A DNA stretch of 64,000 nucleotides from Hymenobacter sp. BT559 (lineage in GTDB: Bacteria; Bacteroidota; Bacteroidia; Cytophagales; Hymenobacteraceae): assembly GCF_016427535.1 (NCBI RefSeq), contig NZ_JAELXV010000004.1:1-64000 (forward strand), read 5' to 3'. Shown here piece after piece: positions 1 through 9,552 of the stretch. The notes under the pieces are model-generated. The model was not told the DNA's origin and did not search any database. It saw only the letters and a program-made list of their open reading frames with translations. The number at the start of each line of letters is the position of its first letter. The first letter of the stretch is position 1. A program made the translations under genes and the position numbers.

Positions 1-167
1 GCTGCAGCCCGAGCAGTGCCGGCTACTGCCGCTGGCGGGGCGCCGGCAGCCGGGCGCGGGGTATTGCCGCGCGGGCGCGCAGCCCCGTTTTCGGGGGGCG
101 CGGCGGGGGCCGGGCGGTTGCTGGCCGCCGGGCCCGTTGTTGGATTTTTGTAGTTGTTAGAAGCCAT
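1..167 (-). CDS. N-terminal part of an unidentified gene, cut by window edge
   Basis: On the minus strand an ATG at 167-165 opens a frame with no stop to the window edge (55 codons). The predicted N-terminus starts MASNNYKNPTTG and is then rich in Ala, Pro, Gly, Arg and Asn, so this part is probably disordered. Such leaders occur ahead of large Bacteroidota proteins, for example some FtsK-type DNA translocases, but nothing here identifies the family. No Shine-Dalgarno sequence is visible, which is normal for this phylum. It is divergent from the gene starting at 320. Confidence 0.45.
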   Translation of the reverse strand, partial: MASNNYKNPTTGPAASNRPAPAAPPENGAARPRGNTPRPAAGAPPAAVAGTARAA

Positions 168-235
168 GCGCGGGGCAAGCGTAAAAGCCAAATCTACGCT
201 ACAGGCCGCGGTTTTGAAGCAACCCGCAGCTTAGC

Positions 236-268
236 TTTGGCGTCAACTAGCGTAGTTATCTAACTTTT
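236..268 (+). promoter_or_regulatory. Bacteroidota-type promoter for the STAS-like gene
   Basis: TTTG at 236-239 is followed after 21 bp by TAACTTTT at 261-268, one mismatch from the -7 consensus TAnnTTTG. Spacing fits the Bacteroidota primary sigma factor. The start codon at 320 would follow a leader of about 45 nt. Confidence 0.45.
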
Positions 269-319
269 ATCCGCTCTACTGTTTACTATACATTATCCTT
301 CCGCTCCTGCACTTTTACC

Positions 320-784
320 ATGGTTACTTATAGTTTTACACACCCGGACGGCCGAGAGTATTGCCGCGCCGAATACAACGAAACCGACCACTGGCTACAG
401 GCTACCTGGAAGGGCGTAGTGACTACGCCCGATGGCCAGCACGGGGCTGCCGCCATGGTGCAACAGCTCCATTTGACGCAGGTACCCTATCTACTCAACG
501 ACAACAGCCAAGTGGTGGGGCCGTGGTTCGATTCGGTCGATTGGCTCCAGCGCATCTGGGCACCCCAAACCGAGCGCTTGGGTCTGCGCTATGTGGCGCA
601 CGTGCTGCAGCCGCACACCGAAGACGACCTAGGGCTGCTGCTTCAGCACAACCCTTTTGCGGGCAAGTTTGAGTTGCAGTTCTTCTCTACCCTGGCCGAC
701 GCGGCCACGTGGCTGCGCGACTGCCAGCGACTCGATGCCCAGCGTGGCTTGCAAGCGAACCCGCCCCACGCGACTACGGCGTAA
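320..784 (+). CDS. STAS/SpoIIAA-like domain protein
   Basis: A 154-residue soluble protein without signal peptide or membrane segment. Residues about 15-125 alternate predicted strands and helices in the order expected of a STAS/SpoIIAA-like fold: a strand-rich start (HWLQATWKG), a helix (residues 40-52), a strand PYLLNDNS, a helix through WLQRIWAP, a strand LRYVAHVL, and FELQFFSTLADAATWLR near the end. Proteins of this type in Bacteroidota are short stand-alone proteins of unknown role, sometimes linked to stress or anti-sigma signalling. The family assignment rests on overall pattern only. It stands alone, divergent from the gene at the left edge and convergent with the membrane protein gene ending at 848. 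Confidence 0.5.
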   Translation: MVTYSFTHPDGREYCRAEYNETDHWLQATWKGVVTTPDGQHGAAAMVQQLHLTQVPYLLNDNSQVVGPWFDSVDWLQRIWAPQTERLGLRYVAHVLQPHTEDDLGLLLQHNPFAGKFELQFFSTLADAATWLRDCQRLDAQRGLQANPPHATTA

Positions 785-847
785 GTGGTTTTAGCGCAAC
801 ACAAACGTTTGATTCGTCTTGGCACCCTAGGGAAGGTCACTCCTACC

Positions 848-2593
848 CTAGTGGCTGCTCGTGGCAGGCGGTACCACTTCGTAGAGGTGCAGCCGCCAGT
901 AGGCCTCCGAGTCGTCGAACACGCCCAGCAGGCGCAGCCCACTTTCAGCAGGCCGGGCCAGGCGCACTGCCGACAACACGTAGCGCCCACCCAGCCGCCG
1001 GAAGGCAGCTGCATCGAAGGCCCAGTGCTGCACGGTGCGCACGGGCCGCTTGCCCACCAGAAAATTGCGCCCAAGTTCGGCTGAGAACAGGTAGCAGCGA
1101 TTGCCCCAGGCGTCGAAGTATGTGGCTAGCTCGGGGCTCTTGGCGAGCTCGCCAGCAATGAGCGGCCGGAAGGCGTGCTTGTAAGCCAGCGGGTAAAGCG
1201 TCTGGTACGAGTCGAGGGTGTAAAACCCGTTGAACTGCGCCACAGCGGGCGGCAGCCCCAGGCAGGCCACGCGGTAGGCAGGCGGCAGCTGACCCGTGCG
1301 GGTCTGAATAAGCGCCCGCGCCTGCCCCAACAACTTGGGCGCCACGTAGGCGGCGTAGCCCGGCGCATCGGGCCTAGGGCGCCCCGCCAGGGTGCGCACG
1401 TTGTTGGTAAACTCGGGATTGGCGGCCAGCGCGAAAGGTACTTGCAGCGCTACCAGCACGTAGGCCAGCCGCCTAGGTGGCAGCTGGCGCAGCACCAGCA
1501 CCAACATTAACACCCAAGGCAGCGCCAGCAAAAAATAGAATCGCCCCAGCGAAAAAGCGTGCAGCAGCGGCAGCCGCCCCTGCAGCGCGGCCGACACCTG
1601 CGGCAGCAGGCCCGCTAGCAAGCTCAGCCCCGCACTAACGGCCAGCAGCCCTGCCACCTGGCGGCCCAGCTGCCCGCGCTGGGCGCCGGCCAACCGCCCC
1701 AGCCCCACGGCCACCGCCACCACAATGCCGCCCTTGAAGAACGGACTCGCGTGGTAGTGCCCTAGCCAGAATAGCTGCGCCGCCTCGCGCAGCCCACGGC
1801 CCAGGCCGGGCCGAGCCAGGCGCGCTAGGTCAAACTCTTCGCGGTGCGCCACGAAAGCCTTGGCAACCAGCAGCCCATAGAACAGTTGCCACTCGACCAC
1901 CACGTAGCTAACCAGCAGCAAGGCCAGTCCGGCAATCCCGCGCCCGGTGGCGGGCCATGCGGCCCGGCCGCGCCGCCCTAGGTCGAGCAGCAGGCCCAGC
2001 CCCCACCCCACCGCCACAAATGGCCCCACCAGCACAAACGACGACCACCACGGCAGCGCCGCGCACACCAGCCACTCGGGCCAGCGGGCGCGGCCGTCGC
2101 GCAGGCTTAGAGCGGCCCGTAGTAGCGCCGGCTGGCCCAGCACGCTCAGCCCAAAGATGCTGTAGGCCGGCAGCACCGCCCACAGCAGCGCCACGGCCGC
2201 CGCCAGGCCACGCTGCTCGGGCCGGGCTAGGCCATAGCGGCGTAGTAGCCAGTACATGCTCAGCAGCCCGGCCACGCGCACCAGCGCCTCGTGCAGCAGA
2301 TAGGCCGCCAGCGGCGCCGTGGGTAGCAAGTGAAAGATAAAAACCGTGACGCTCAGCCCCGAGCGCAGCGCGGCCCGCGGCAGCCCATCCATGATGGGCA
2401 GCACTACCGCGCCTGGGCCGTGGGCCAGCGCCAGGTGCAGCTTGGCCAGCAGGTGCGCCCACACCACCTCGGCCTCTAGGTTGTCGTGCAGCAAGATGAA
2501 CGTGCGCGGCCCTAGGGCCATCAGCGGCAGCAAAAACAAAAGCAGGCCCGGCAAAGCCCAGCGCAAAGGCGAAGTAGTGGCAGAAGGCATCAT
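848..2593 (-). CDS. Multi-pass membrane protein, DUF6044/YkoS-like
   Basis: A hydrophobic protein of about 581 residues with roughly ten or more predicted membrane helices over its first two thirds and a soluble C-terminal region. After the first helix comes a loop with HDNLEAEVVW, which resembles the acidic loop of GT-C-like and YfhO/YkoS-type membrane proteins; the DUF6044 family is the closest I can suggest. Such proteins are suspected to act in cell-envelope glycan or polymer handling, but no reaction is established. The frame is open upstream to 2641, but the ATG at 2593 (MMPSATTSPLRW) puts the first membrane helix close to the N-terminus and is preferred. Composition matches the neighbours. 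Confidence 0.5.
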   Translation of the reverse strand: MMPSATTSPLRWALPGLLLFLLPLMALGPRTFILLHDNLEAEVVWAHLLAKLHLALAHGPGAVVLPIMDGLPRAALRSGLSVTVFIFHLLPTAPLAAYLLHEALVRVAGLLSMYWLLRRYGLARPEQRGLAAAVALLWAVLPAYSIFGLSVLGQPALLRAALSLRDGRARWPEWLVCAALPWWSSFVLVGPFVAVGWGLGLLLDLGRRGRAAWPATGRGIAGLALLLVSYVVVEWQLFYGLLVAKAFVAHREEFDLARLARPGLGRGLREAAQLFWLGHYHASPFFKGGIVVAVAVGLGRLAGAQRGQLGRQVAGLLAVSAGLSLLAGLLPQVSAALQGRLPLLHAFSLGRFYFLLALPWVLMLVLVLRQLPPRRLAYVLVALQVPFALAANPEFTNNVRTLAGRPRPDAPGYAAYVAPKLLGQARALIQTRTGQLPPAYRVACLGLPPAVAQFNGFYTLDSYQTLYPLAYKHAFRPLIAGELAKSPELATYFDAWGNRCYLFSAELGRNFLVGKRPVRTVQHWAFDAAAFRRLGGRYVLSAVRLARPAESGLRLLGVFDDSEAYWRLHLYEVVPPATSSH

Positions 2594-2765
2594 GTAGAAT
2601 AGCCGCAAAGAACGGCACCCCGCGGCGGCGTGCGTTGGCACGGCAGCTTTAGCTACCCCACGCCACCTGTGCCGTGCCGGGTGGCGAGAGCTGAGCCGGC
2701 ACTACGCGCTACCTTGTGCAGCTAAGCTCCTTAGGCGACTTGTCTACTCTACACTGTCTCTCTCC

Positions 2766-5144
2766 GTGCCCTTCTCTCCCAAACCTAAACGTACCTGGCT
2801 ATTGCCCGCCCTGCTGGCTGCCCTGAGCAGCCCCGACGTCCAGGCCCAAACCTACCTACCCACCCCGCGCGACGCCCGCATGAAAGTGCAGCCCCAGGTG
2901 CCAGTGCGGGCTTACGCCTTCCCGCTGGCCCAGGTGCAGCTGCTCGATGGCCCCTTCAAGGTGGCGGAACAAGCCGATGCTAAGTATCTGCTAAAAATCG
3001 AGCCTGACCGGCTGCTGGCCGACTTTCGGGAGCACAGCGGGCTGCAAGCCAAAGGCAAGCGATACGGCGGCTGGGAATCGACGGGGCTGGCCGGGCACAC
3101 CCTAGGGCACTACCTCTCGGCCTGCGCGCTGGCCTATGCCTCTACGGGCCAGGCTGAGTTTAAGCAGCGCGTAGACTATATCGTGGCGCAGCTGGACGAG
3201 TGCCAGCAGGCCCGCAAAACCGGCTACGTGGGGGCTATTCCGAAGGAAGACCAGCTGTGGGCTGAGGTGGCCAGCGGCAACATCCGCTCCCACGGCTTCG
3301 ACCTGAACGGGGCGTGGTCGCCGTGGTATACGGTGCACAAAATCATGGCCGGCCTGCTTGATGCCTACTTGTACACCGGCAATAAAACGGCGCTGGCCGT
3401 GAACCAAGGCATTGCCGACTGGACGGGCAACACCGTCAAGGGCCTCGACGAGGCCAAGATGCAAGACATGCTGGTGTGCGAGTACGGCGGCATGGCCGAA
3501 ACCCTGGCCAACACCTACGCCCTGAGCGGCGACCGGAAGTACCTCGATTTGTCGTACCGCTTCTACGACAAAAAAATCCTCGACCCGCTGGCCGCCCGCA
3601 CCGACATTCTGCCTGGCAAGCACTCCAACACCCAGATTCCGAAGGCCATCGCCAGCGCCCGCCGCTACGAGCTAACTGGCGATAAGAAGGATGCCGCCAT
3701 TGCCGATTTTTTCTGGCAGACCGTGACTGACAACCACTCCTACGCCACCGGCGGCAACAGCAACTACGAGTACCTAGGTGCCCCGCGCAAGCTCAACGAC
3801 AAGCTCAGCGAGAACACCACGGAAACCTGCAACACCTACAACATGCTGAAGCTCACGCAGCATTTGTTCGCCCATCAGCCCTCGGCCAAGTTGATGGACT
3901 ACTACGAGAAGGGCCTCTACAACCACATTCTGGCCTCGCAAAACCACGCTACGGGCATGACGACCTACTTCGTGCCGCTGCGCATGGGCGGGCGCAAAAC
4001 CTACAGCGACGAGTTTGACACCTTTACCTGCTGCGTGGGCTCGGGCATGGAAAACCACGTGAAGTACGCCGAGAATATCTACTTCCAGGGAGCCGATGGC
4101 AGTTTATATGTCAACCTATTTATCCCTTCAGAATTGACTTGGAAAGCGCAGGGCCTAACCCTGCGCCAAGAAACCCAACTGCCGGCCACCGACCAGGTAG
4201 CCTTCACCCTAACGGCAACTAAGCCCCGCGCTTTCAAGCTGCGCCTACGCCAGCCTAGGTGGACCAAAAACCCGCAGGTGCGTGTGAACGGCCAGCCAGT
4301 GGCCGCCATGCCCGACGCCGAGGGCTACCTCGTGCTCGACCGCAAGTGGAAAAATAAGGACCGGGTAGAACTGACGCTGCCCGCCGACTTCCACACCGAA
4401 GCCCTGCCCGACAACCCCGACCGCCGCGCCCTCTTCTACGGCCCCACGCTGCTGGCCGGCGTGCTCGGCAACACCGAGCCCGAGCCCGTAACCGGCGTGC
4501 CCGTGCTCGTGACCGCCAACAACGACCCTAATAACTGGGTGAAACCCGTGGATGCCCGGCAGCTGCGCTTCCAGACCGCTGGCCTGGGCACGCCCCACGA
4601 CGTACCGCTCGTGCCCTTCAACCAAACCGGTAACGAGTACTACACCGTGTATTGGGACGTGTTCACGCCCGAAAAGTGGGCCACCCAGCAGCGCGTGTAC
4701 GAGGCTGCTCGCCAAAAGCAGCAGGCCCTAGAAGCCCAAACCGTGGACATTCTGCGCGTAGGCGAGATGCAGCCCGAGCGCGACCACAATTTCACCGTCA
4801 GCGAAAAGGCCGAAACCGGCGAGGAACACGGCCGCAAATGGCGCACTGTGAACGAAGGCGGCACCATGGCCTTCACCCTGAAAGTAGCGCCAGCCAAGGC
4901 CAATACGCTGCTGCTCACCTACTGGGGCATGGACAACCGCGGCCGCGTATTCGACGTGCTGGTGGATGGGGAGAAGATTGCCACCGAAGACCTTAACAAG
5001 TACAAGGAGAGCCGCTTCTATGACATCTCCTACCCTATTCCGCCCGCCCTTACCAAGGGTAAGCAGCAGGTGAAAGTGACGTTCCAGGCCAAGCCTAATA
5101 ACAGCGCCGGGCCAGTGTATGGCGTGCGCAGCGTGCGGGAGTAA
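2766..5144 (+). CDS. GH127 (DUF1680) glycoside hydrolase, beta-L-arabinofuranosidase type, secreted
   Basis: 792 residues beginning at a GTG codon, which gives a good Sec signal peptide (basic start, hydrophobic stretch, likely cleavage after DVQA at about residue 27). The body matches family GH127: an (alpha/alpha)6 barrel followed by beta-sandwich domains. Characterised members release beta-L-arabinofuranose and use a Zn-bound Cys nucleophile. The expected residues are present: Glu353 and Cys355 in TETC and the pair Cys422-Cys423 in FTCCVGSG, with spacing close to that of the Bifidobacterium enzyme HypBA1. The C-terminal 150 residues look like the extra beta-sandwich common in Bacteroidota members. 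Probably periplasmic or surface-exposed. It lies 27 bp from the stop of xerD, convergent with it. Exact substrate is not shown by sequence. Confidence 0.88.
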   Translation: MPFSPKPKRTWLLPALLAALSSPDVQAQTYLPTPRDARMKVQPQVPVRAYAFPLAQVQLLDGPFKVAEQADAKYLLKIEPDRLLADFREHSGLQAKGKRYGGWESTGLAGHTLGHYLSACALAYASTGQAEFKQRVDYIVAQLDECQQARKTGYVGAIPKEDQLWAEVASGNIRSHGFDLNGAWSPWYTVHKIMAGLLDAYLYTGNKTALAVNQGIADWTGNTVKGLDEAKMQDMLVCEYGGMAETLANTYALSGDRKYLDLSYRFYDKKILDPLAARTDILPGKHSNTQIPKAIASARRYELTGDKKDAAIADFFWQTVTDNHSYATGGNSNYEYLGAPRKLNDKLSENTTETCNTYNMLKLTQHLFAHQPSAKLMDYYEKGLYNHILASQNHATGMTTYFVPLRMGGRKTYSDEFDTFTCCVGSGMENHVKYAENIYFQGADGSLYVNLFIPSELTWKAQGLTLRQETQLPATDQVAFTLTATKPRAFKLRLRQPRWTKNPQVRVNGQPVAAMPDAEGYLVLDRKWKNKDRVELTLPADFHTEALPDNPDRRALFYGPTLLAGVLGNTEPEPVTGVPVLVTANNDPNNWVKPVDARQLRFQTAGLGTPHDVPLVPFNQTGNEYYTVYWDVFTPEKWATQQRVYEAARQKQQALEAQTVDILRVGEMQPERDHNFTVSEKAETGEEHGRKWRTVNEGGTMAFTLKVAPAKANTLLLTYWGMDNRGRVFDVLVDGEKIATEDLNKYKESRFYDISYPIPPALTKGKQQVKVTFQAKPNNSAGPVYGVRSVRE

Positions 5145-5170
5145 AGTACCAGTGGTGCAGACTGCTCATG

Positions 5171-6070
5171 CTAGCTCCTCGGGTGAAACTCCGTAATGAC
5201 TTGGCGCAAGTAATCGCGGTCGAGGTGGGTATAAATCTCGGTGGTGGTGATGGAAACGTGGCCTAGCATTTCCTGCACGGCCCGCAGGTCGGCGCCGCCT
5301 TCGAGCAGGTGCGTGGCGAAGGAGTGGCGCAGCGTGTGCGGGCTGATGGTTTGGCGCAGGCCGGCCAAATCGGCCAGCTTCTTGATGGTGGTGAAGACCG
5401 TAATGCGCGACAATTGCCGCCCCCGGTGGCTCAGAAACACGATGTCTTCGTAGCCGGGCTGCACGTTTAGATGCTGGCGCACGCCCCCTAGGTAGAAGTG
5501 CAGGTGCTTCACGGCCTCGCGCCCGATGGGCACCAGCCGCTCCTTGTTGCCCTTGCCCAGCACCCGCATAAAGCCTTGGTCGAAGTAAATATTCGAGAGT
5601 TTGAGGTCGCACAACTCGCTCACGCGCATGCCCGACGAATACAATATTTCTAGCAGGGCGCGGCTGCGCAGGCCCTCATTGGTGCTGAGGTCGATGGCGC
5701 CGAGCAGCCGCTCGATGTCGGGGTAGGACAGCGTATCGGGCAGGTGGCGGCCGGGCTTGGGCGCTTCGAGCGTGTCGGTGGGGTCGATTTTGAGTTGGTC
5801 TTCCATGAGAAGAAACTCATAGAAGGCCTTGAGGCCCGAGAGCGTGCGCGCCTGCGAAGTGCTCGACAGCCCGAGGTCGGTGAGGGCAGCTAGGAAGTCG
5901 CGGAGCAGGCGCGTGGTTACTTGCAGGGGGCCAGCCTTTAGGTTTTCAAGCTCCAGCCACTGGTGCAATTTGCGCACATCGCGGCGGTAGGCCTCGACCG
6001 AATTGGGCGAGAGCGATTTTTCCAGGCGCAGGTAGCCGTCGAATTGTTTGATAGCTTGGGGCCAGGTCAC
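5171..6070 (-). CDS. xerD: XerD-type site-specific tyrosine recombinase
   Basis: Tyrosine recombinase that with XerC normally resolves chromosome dimers at dif. A GTG start at 6070 gives 299 residues, the usual XerD length; the frame stays open to 6199 but the extra residues are unlike the family. An N-terminal core-binding SAM-like domain (residues about 5-95) precedes the catalytic domain. All catalytic residues are visible: Arg149 (SSGMRVSEL), Lys in the GKGNKER turn (about 173-176), His245 and Arg248 (PHTLRHS), His271 (MLGHVS) and Tyr280 (EIYTHL). It is divergent from the GH95 gene. No dif-like site was recognised nearby, so it is most simply a housekeeping gene, not the integrase of an island. 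Confidence 0.9.
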   Translation of the reverse strand: MTWPQAIKQFDGYLRLEKSLSPNSVEAYRRDVRKLHQWLELENLKAGPLQVTTRLLRDFLAALTDLGLSSTSQARTLSGLKAFYEFLLMEDQLKIDPTDTLEAPKPGRHLPDTLSYPDIERLLGAIDLSTNEGLRSRALLEILYSSGMRVSELCDLKLSNIYFDQGFMRVLGKGNKERLVPIGREAVKHLHFYLGGVRQHLNVQPGYEDIVFLSHRGRQLSRITVFTTIKKLADLAGLRQTISPHTLRHSFATHLLEGGADLRAVQEMLGHVSITTTEIYTHLDRDYLRQVITEFHPRS

Positions 6071-6227
6071 TTTGGTACGGGGTGAGTTATTTGCGGCGCG
6101 AGAGCAGGGCCGCGCCGCAAAAGTCGGGCAGAGTTGCCTTACTGCCGAGTCAGGCCGACTTTGCGCAGCCAGCTGGCAAACCTGGCACGCGTTGGCCACG
6201 CTCCATTTACTTACCTACCCCACCTAC

Positions 6228-8804
6228 ATGCTGTTTCTTTCACAAGTGCCACCTAGGAGCCGCGGACTAGCGGCGCTGCTGGCCTTAGCTGCCTTCGCCG
6301 CCCAGGCCCAAAGCCCCGTATCATCCGCCACAAGGCTTTGGTATCGGCAGCCCGCCCAGCAGTGGGTCGAGGCCCTGCCCGTGGGCAATGGCCGCCTCGG
6401 GGCAATGACATTCGGCGGCGCCGAGCACGAGCTGCTGCAGCTCAACGAAAGCACGCTGTGGAGCGGCGGCCCCGTAAAAACCGGCATCAACCCCGGCTCG
6501 GCGGCGGTGCTGCCGCAGGTGCGCCAGGCGCTGCTCCAAGACCAAGACTACGGCCGGGCCGACCGCCTGAGCCGCCAGATGCAGGGCTTTTACTCGCAGT
6601 CATACCTGCCGCTCGGCGATGTGCACCTGCGCCAGGACCTAGGTGGCCAAACGCCCACCGACTACTCCCGCGACCTCGACCTGGCCACCGCCACGGCCAC
6701 CACCCGCTTCACGGCCGGGGGCGTGCGCTACGAGCGCACACTCTTTGCCTCGGCCCCCGATAGGGTGCTGGTGCTGCGCCTAACCAGCAGCCAACCCGGC
6801 AAGCTGAACCTGGACGTTTCGGCCCGCTCGCTACTGCGCTACCAGGTGGCCGCTGGCGCCCCCGCCGAGCTAGTGGTGCGCGGCAAGGCCCCAGCTAACG
6901 TGGACCCCAACTACTACAACCAGCCCGGCCGCCAGCCCATTGTGCAGGCTGACACCGACGGCTGCAACGGCATGCGCTTCGAATACCGCCTGCGGGCGGC
7001 CACCAAGCAGGGCACGGTGCAAGCCGACACGGCCGGCCTGCACGTGCGTGGCGCCACTGAGGTAGTGCTGTTCATCGCGGCCGCTACGTCGTTTAATGGC
7101 TTCGACAAGTGCCCCGACAGCCAGGGCCTGAACGAAGATGCACTGGCTACCGCCGCCCTGCGCGCCGCCAGTGGCCGCAGTTACGCCACGCTGCTGCGCC
7201 GCCACCTAGCCGATTATCAGCCCTTGTTTAACCGGGCTACCCTTACGCTGGCTGCGCCCGCAGCGACGGGCGGCGGTGCGACTCTGCCTACCAACGAGCG
7301 CCTGCAAGCCTACACGGCCGGCGCGGCCGATATGGGGCTAGAAGCGCTCTATTTCCAGTTTGGGCGGTATTTGCTCATTTCGTCGTCGCGCCCCGGCGGG
7401 CCGCCCGCCAACCTGCAAGGCATCTGGAACAAGGAGCTGCGGGCACCCTGGAGCTCCAACTACACCATCAACATCAACACCCAGATGAACTACTGGCCCG
7501 CCGAGGCCACCGGCCTCAGCGAGCTGCACCAGCCGCTGCTCGACTGGCTGCCCGGCCTAGCCCGCACTGGCCGCGCCACGGCCCGCGAGTTTTACGGCAC
7601 GCGCGGCTGGGTGGCGCACCACAACTCTGACATCTGGGCTATGTCGTATGCGGTGGGCGACCGCGGCAACGGCGACCCGGTGTGGGCCAACTGGTACATG
7701 GGCGGCAACTGGCTGTGCCGCCACCTCTGGGAGCACTACCTCTACACCGGCGACCGAGATTTTTTGCGCCGGGCCTACCCGATGATGAAATCGGCCGCCC
7801 AGTTCTCGCTCGATTGGCTGGTGGACGATGGCAAAGGCCACCTGGTAACGGCCCCGTCGACGACGCCCGAAAACAAGTTTAAAGACGCCAACGGCCGCGA
7901 GCAAAGCGTATCGGTAGGCACCACGATGGACTTGTCCATCATCCGCGACCTGTTTGCCAGCGTGCGGCAGGCCTCGGCGACCCTCGGCGTAGATGCACCG
8001 CTGCGCGACAGCCTGCAAGTGGCTACGGCCCGCCTGCTGCCGCTGCAAGTGGGCAGCCAGGGCCAGCTCTTAGAGTGGTCGCAGGAGTTCACCGAAACCG
8101 ACCCCAAGCACCGCCACGCCTCGCACCTCTACGGCCTGTACCCCGGCTGGGAAATCACGCCCCACACCAGCCCCACCCTACTGGCCGCCGCCCGCAAGAG
8201 CCTAGAAATAAGAGGCGATGCGGGCACGGGCTGGAGCAAGGGCTGGAAGATAAACTGGTGGGCCCGCCTGCTCGACGGCGACCACGCCCATCGCCTGGTG
8301 CGCCAGCTGCTGGCCTACGTGCCGCCCACCACGGGCTGGGGCGGGGCCGGCGGCACCTACCCCAACCTCTTCGACGCCCACCCGCCCTTCCAAATTGACG
8401 GCAACTTTGCCGGCACGGCCGGCATGGCCGAAATGCTGGTGCAAAGCCACGATGGCGCCCTGCACCTGCTGCCCGCCCTGCCCAGCGCCTGGCCCAGCGG
8501 CACGGCCACCGGCCTGCGCGCCCGCGGCGGCTTCGAGATAGTAGCCCTGCGCTGGGAGCAGGGGCGCCTCGCCGGCCTCACGGTGCGCTCGGCCCTAGGT
8601 GGCAACCTGCGCCTACGGCTACCGGCAGGCCTCAAGCCCGCTGGCGGCCCCGCCCTCACGCCCGCCAGCGGCCGCAATGCAAATTCCTTTTACCAGCAAG
8701 GCGAGTATTTTGGGGCCCAGGCCGGCACGCCAAGCGCCACAACGGCAACGGCCGATTATGACTTGGCTACAAAAGCGGGGAAAGAGTATACCTGGCGGTG
8801 GTAG
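6228..8804 (+). CDS. GH95 glycoside hydrolase, alpha-L-fucosidase type, secreted
   Basis: 858 residues from the ATG at 6228; the frame is open upstream to 6048, but this ATG gives a signal peptide (hydrophobic stretch ending AAFAAQA, cleavage about residue 27). Family GH95 enzymes hydrolyse terminal alpha-1,2-fucose or related alpha-L-galactose linkages. Visible family signatures include the N-terminal [10 protein letters not shown] motif, the barrel motif [16 protein letters not shown] with the conserved Asn residues, and [10 protein letters not shown]. The three regions are an N-terminal beta-sandwich, an (alpha/alpha)6 barrel and a C-terminal beta domain. With the GH127 gene on the far side of xerD it suggests use of plant or algal side-chain sugars, though there is no SusC/SusD pair in the window. 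Confidence 0.88.
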   Translation: MLFLSQVPPRSRGLAALLALAAFAAQAQSPVSSATRLWYRQPAQQWVEALPVGNGRLGAMTFGGAEHELLQLNESTLWSGGPVKTGINPGSAAVLPQVRQALLQDQDYGRADRLSRQMQGFYSQSYLPLGDVHLRQDLGGQTPTDYSRDLDLATATATTRFTAGGVRYERTLFASAPDRVLVLRLTSSQPGKLNLDVSARSLLRYQVAAGAPAELVVRGKAPANVDPNYYNQPGRQPIVQADTDGCNGMRFEYRLRAATKQGTVQADTAGLHVRGATEVVLFIAAATSFNGFDKCPDSQGLNEDALATAALRAASGRSYATLLRRHLADYQPLFNRATLTLAAPAATGGGATLPTNERLQAYTAGAADMGLEALYFQFGRYLLISSSRPGGPPANLQGIWNKELRAPWSSNYTININTQMNYWPAEATGLSELHQPLLDWLPGLARTGRATAREFYGTRGWVAHHNSDIWAMSYAVGDRGNGDPVWANWYMGGNWLCRHLWEHYLYTGDRDFLRRAYPMMKSAAQFSLDWLVDDGKGHLVTAPSTTPENKFKDANGREQSVSVGTTMDLSIIRDLFASVRQASATLGVDAPLRDSLQVATARLLPLQVGSQGQLLEWSQEFTETDPKHRHASHLYGLYPGWEITPHTSPTLLAAARKSLEIRGDAGTGWSKGWKINWWARLLDGDHAHRLVRQLLAYVPPTTGWGGAGGTYPNLFDAHPPFQIDGNFAGTAGMAEMLVQSHDGALHLLPALPSAWPSGTATGLRARGGFEIVALRWEQGRLAGLTVRSALGGNLRLRLPAGLKPAGGPALTPASGRNANSFYQQGEYFGAQAGTPSATTATADYDLATKAGKEYTWRW

Positions 8805-8830
8805 GGCACAGCCCTGGCTAGCCTAAACCC

Positions 8831-8913
8831 GTCTGTGAGCGCAGCGAAGCAATCGCACCCGAACGGCGGCGCTTAACAGGGGCGATTGCTTCGCTGCGCT
8901 CGCAAGGACAGAC
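8831..8913. repeat. REP-like inverted repeat, family A, copy 1
   Basis: Two arms of 26 and 32 bp containing GAGCGCAGCGAAGCAATCGC and its reverse complement, separated by about 25 bp. The left arm lacks six bases present in the right arm. The element fills the gap between the GH95 gene and aroQ. The same core occurs at 46457-46549, so this is a dispersed repeat family and not only a terminator. Confidence 0.85.
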
Positions 8914-8936
8914 GACACCTATTTTCTTTTATTTAC

Positions 8937-9419
8937 ATGAATATCCTCATTCTTAACGGTCCCAATCTCAACCTCCTAGGTCGCCGCGAGCCGCACATCT
9001 ACGGCCATCGCTCGTTTGATGACTACTTGCCCGAGCTGCAAGCCGACTTTCCCGACCTCACGCTAACTTCCTTCCAGAGCAACCACGAGGGCGTACTGCT
9101 CGACCGCCTGCACGCCGCCGCGGGCTGGGGCGAAACCGGCGCCGAAAGCGCCAGCCAGGCCGTGGTGCTCAACGCGGGCGGCTTCACCCACACCAGCGTG
9201 GCCCTCGGTGATGCCGTGGCCGCTGTGGCCGGCGCGGGCCTGCCTGTTATTGAGGTGCACCTCAGCAACTTGGCAGGGCGCGAAGATTTTAGACATGTCA
9301 GCTACATTGGCAAGCATTGCGTGGGCAGCATCGCGGGCTTCGGGCTCGAAAGCTACCGGCTGGCCCTGCACTACCTGCTGCGGCAGCGCCCTAGGCCGGT
9401 GGGCTTTGGGCGGCGATAG
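8937..9419 (+). CDS. aroQ: 3-dehydroquinate dehydratase, type II
   Basis: Catalyses dehydration of 3-dehydroquinate to 3-dehydroshikimate in the shikimate pathway. From the ATG at 8937 it is 160 residues, slightly longer than the usual 145-150. The N-terminus ILILNGPNLNLLGRREPHIYG carries the conserved Asn, Arg and Tyr of type II enzymes; NAGGFTHTSVAL replaces the usual NPGAFTHTS and keeps the key residues; VIEVHLSN and the catalytic-His region follow. A few extra residues, WGETGAESASQ, sit in a loop before the FTHTS strand. The start is fixed by the family N-terminus although the frame is open further upstream into the repeat. Confidence 0.93.
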   Translation: MNILILNGPNLNLLGRREPHIYGHRSFDDYLPELQADFPDLTLTSFQSNHEGVLLDRLHAAAGWGETGAESASQAVVLNAGGFTHTSVALGDAVAAVAGAGLPVIEVHLSNLAGREDFRHVSYIGKHCVGSIAGFGLESYRLALHYLLRQRPRPVGFGRR

Positions 9420-9536
9420 GTGGCAGTAGCCCTGACTTTGTGGCCGGGGGGACGAGCAACAGCGGGCATCTGGGCACGCAAACGCTGAATGCTTGCTATG
9501 TCGCCTTCGGACTATAAAGTCGGGGCTACTGCTGAA

Positions 9537-9544
9537 TACCTTTG
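9537..9544 (+). promoter_or_regulatory. -7 promoter box close to the aminotransferase start codon
   Basis: TACCTTTG at 9537-9544 matches TAnnTTTG exactly and ends 8 bp before the ATG at 9553, so transcription would begin almost at the start codon. No clear -33 TTTG lies 19-21 bp upstream. Confidence 0.4.
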
Positions 9545-9552
9545 CCGCTACT

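Noticed and set aside
802..811. Palindrome CAAACGTTTG between the STAS-like gene and the membrane protein gene
   Set aside because: Only 10 bp, no loop or T-run, and single copy; too little to call a terminator or operator.
1908..2618. Long reading frames in other phases within the big GC-rich genes
   Set aside because: High GC leaves few stop codons in the other frames; these frames lack family motifs and codon bias and overlap well-supported genes.
5171..6070. XerD-like protein as the integrase of a genomic island
   Set aside because: Length and motifs fit housekeeping XerD, the flanking DNA has the same composition and CCTAGG density as the rest, and no attachment-site repeats or tRNA were seen.
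6048..6227. A longer GH95 protein starting at 6048
   Set aside because: The added 60 residues hide the signal peptide and overlap the xerD start; ATG at 6228 gives a clean Sec signal.
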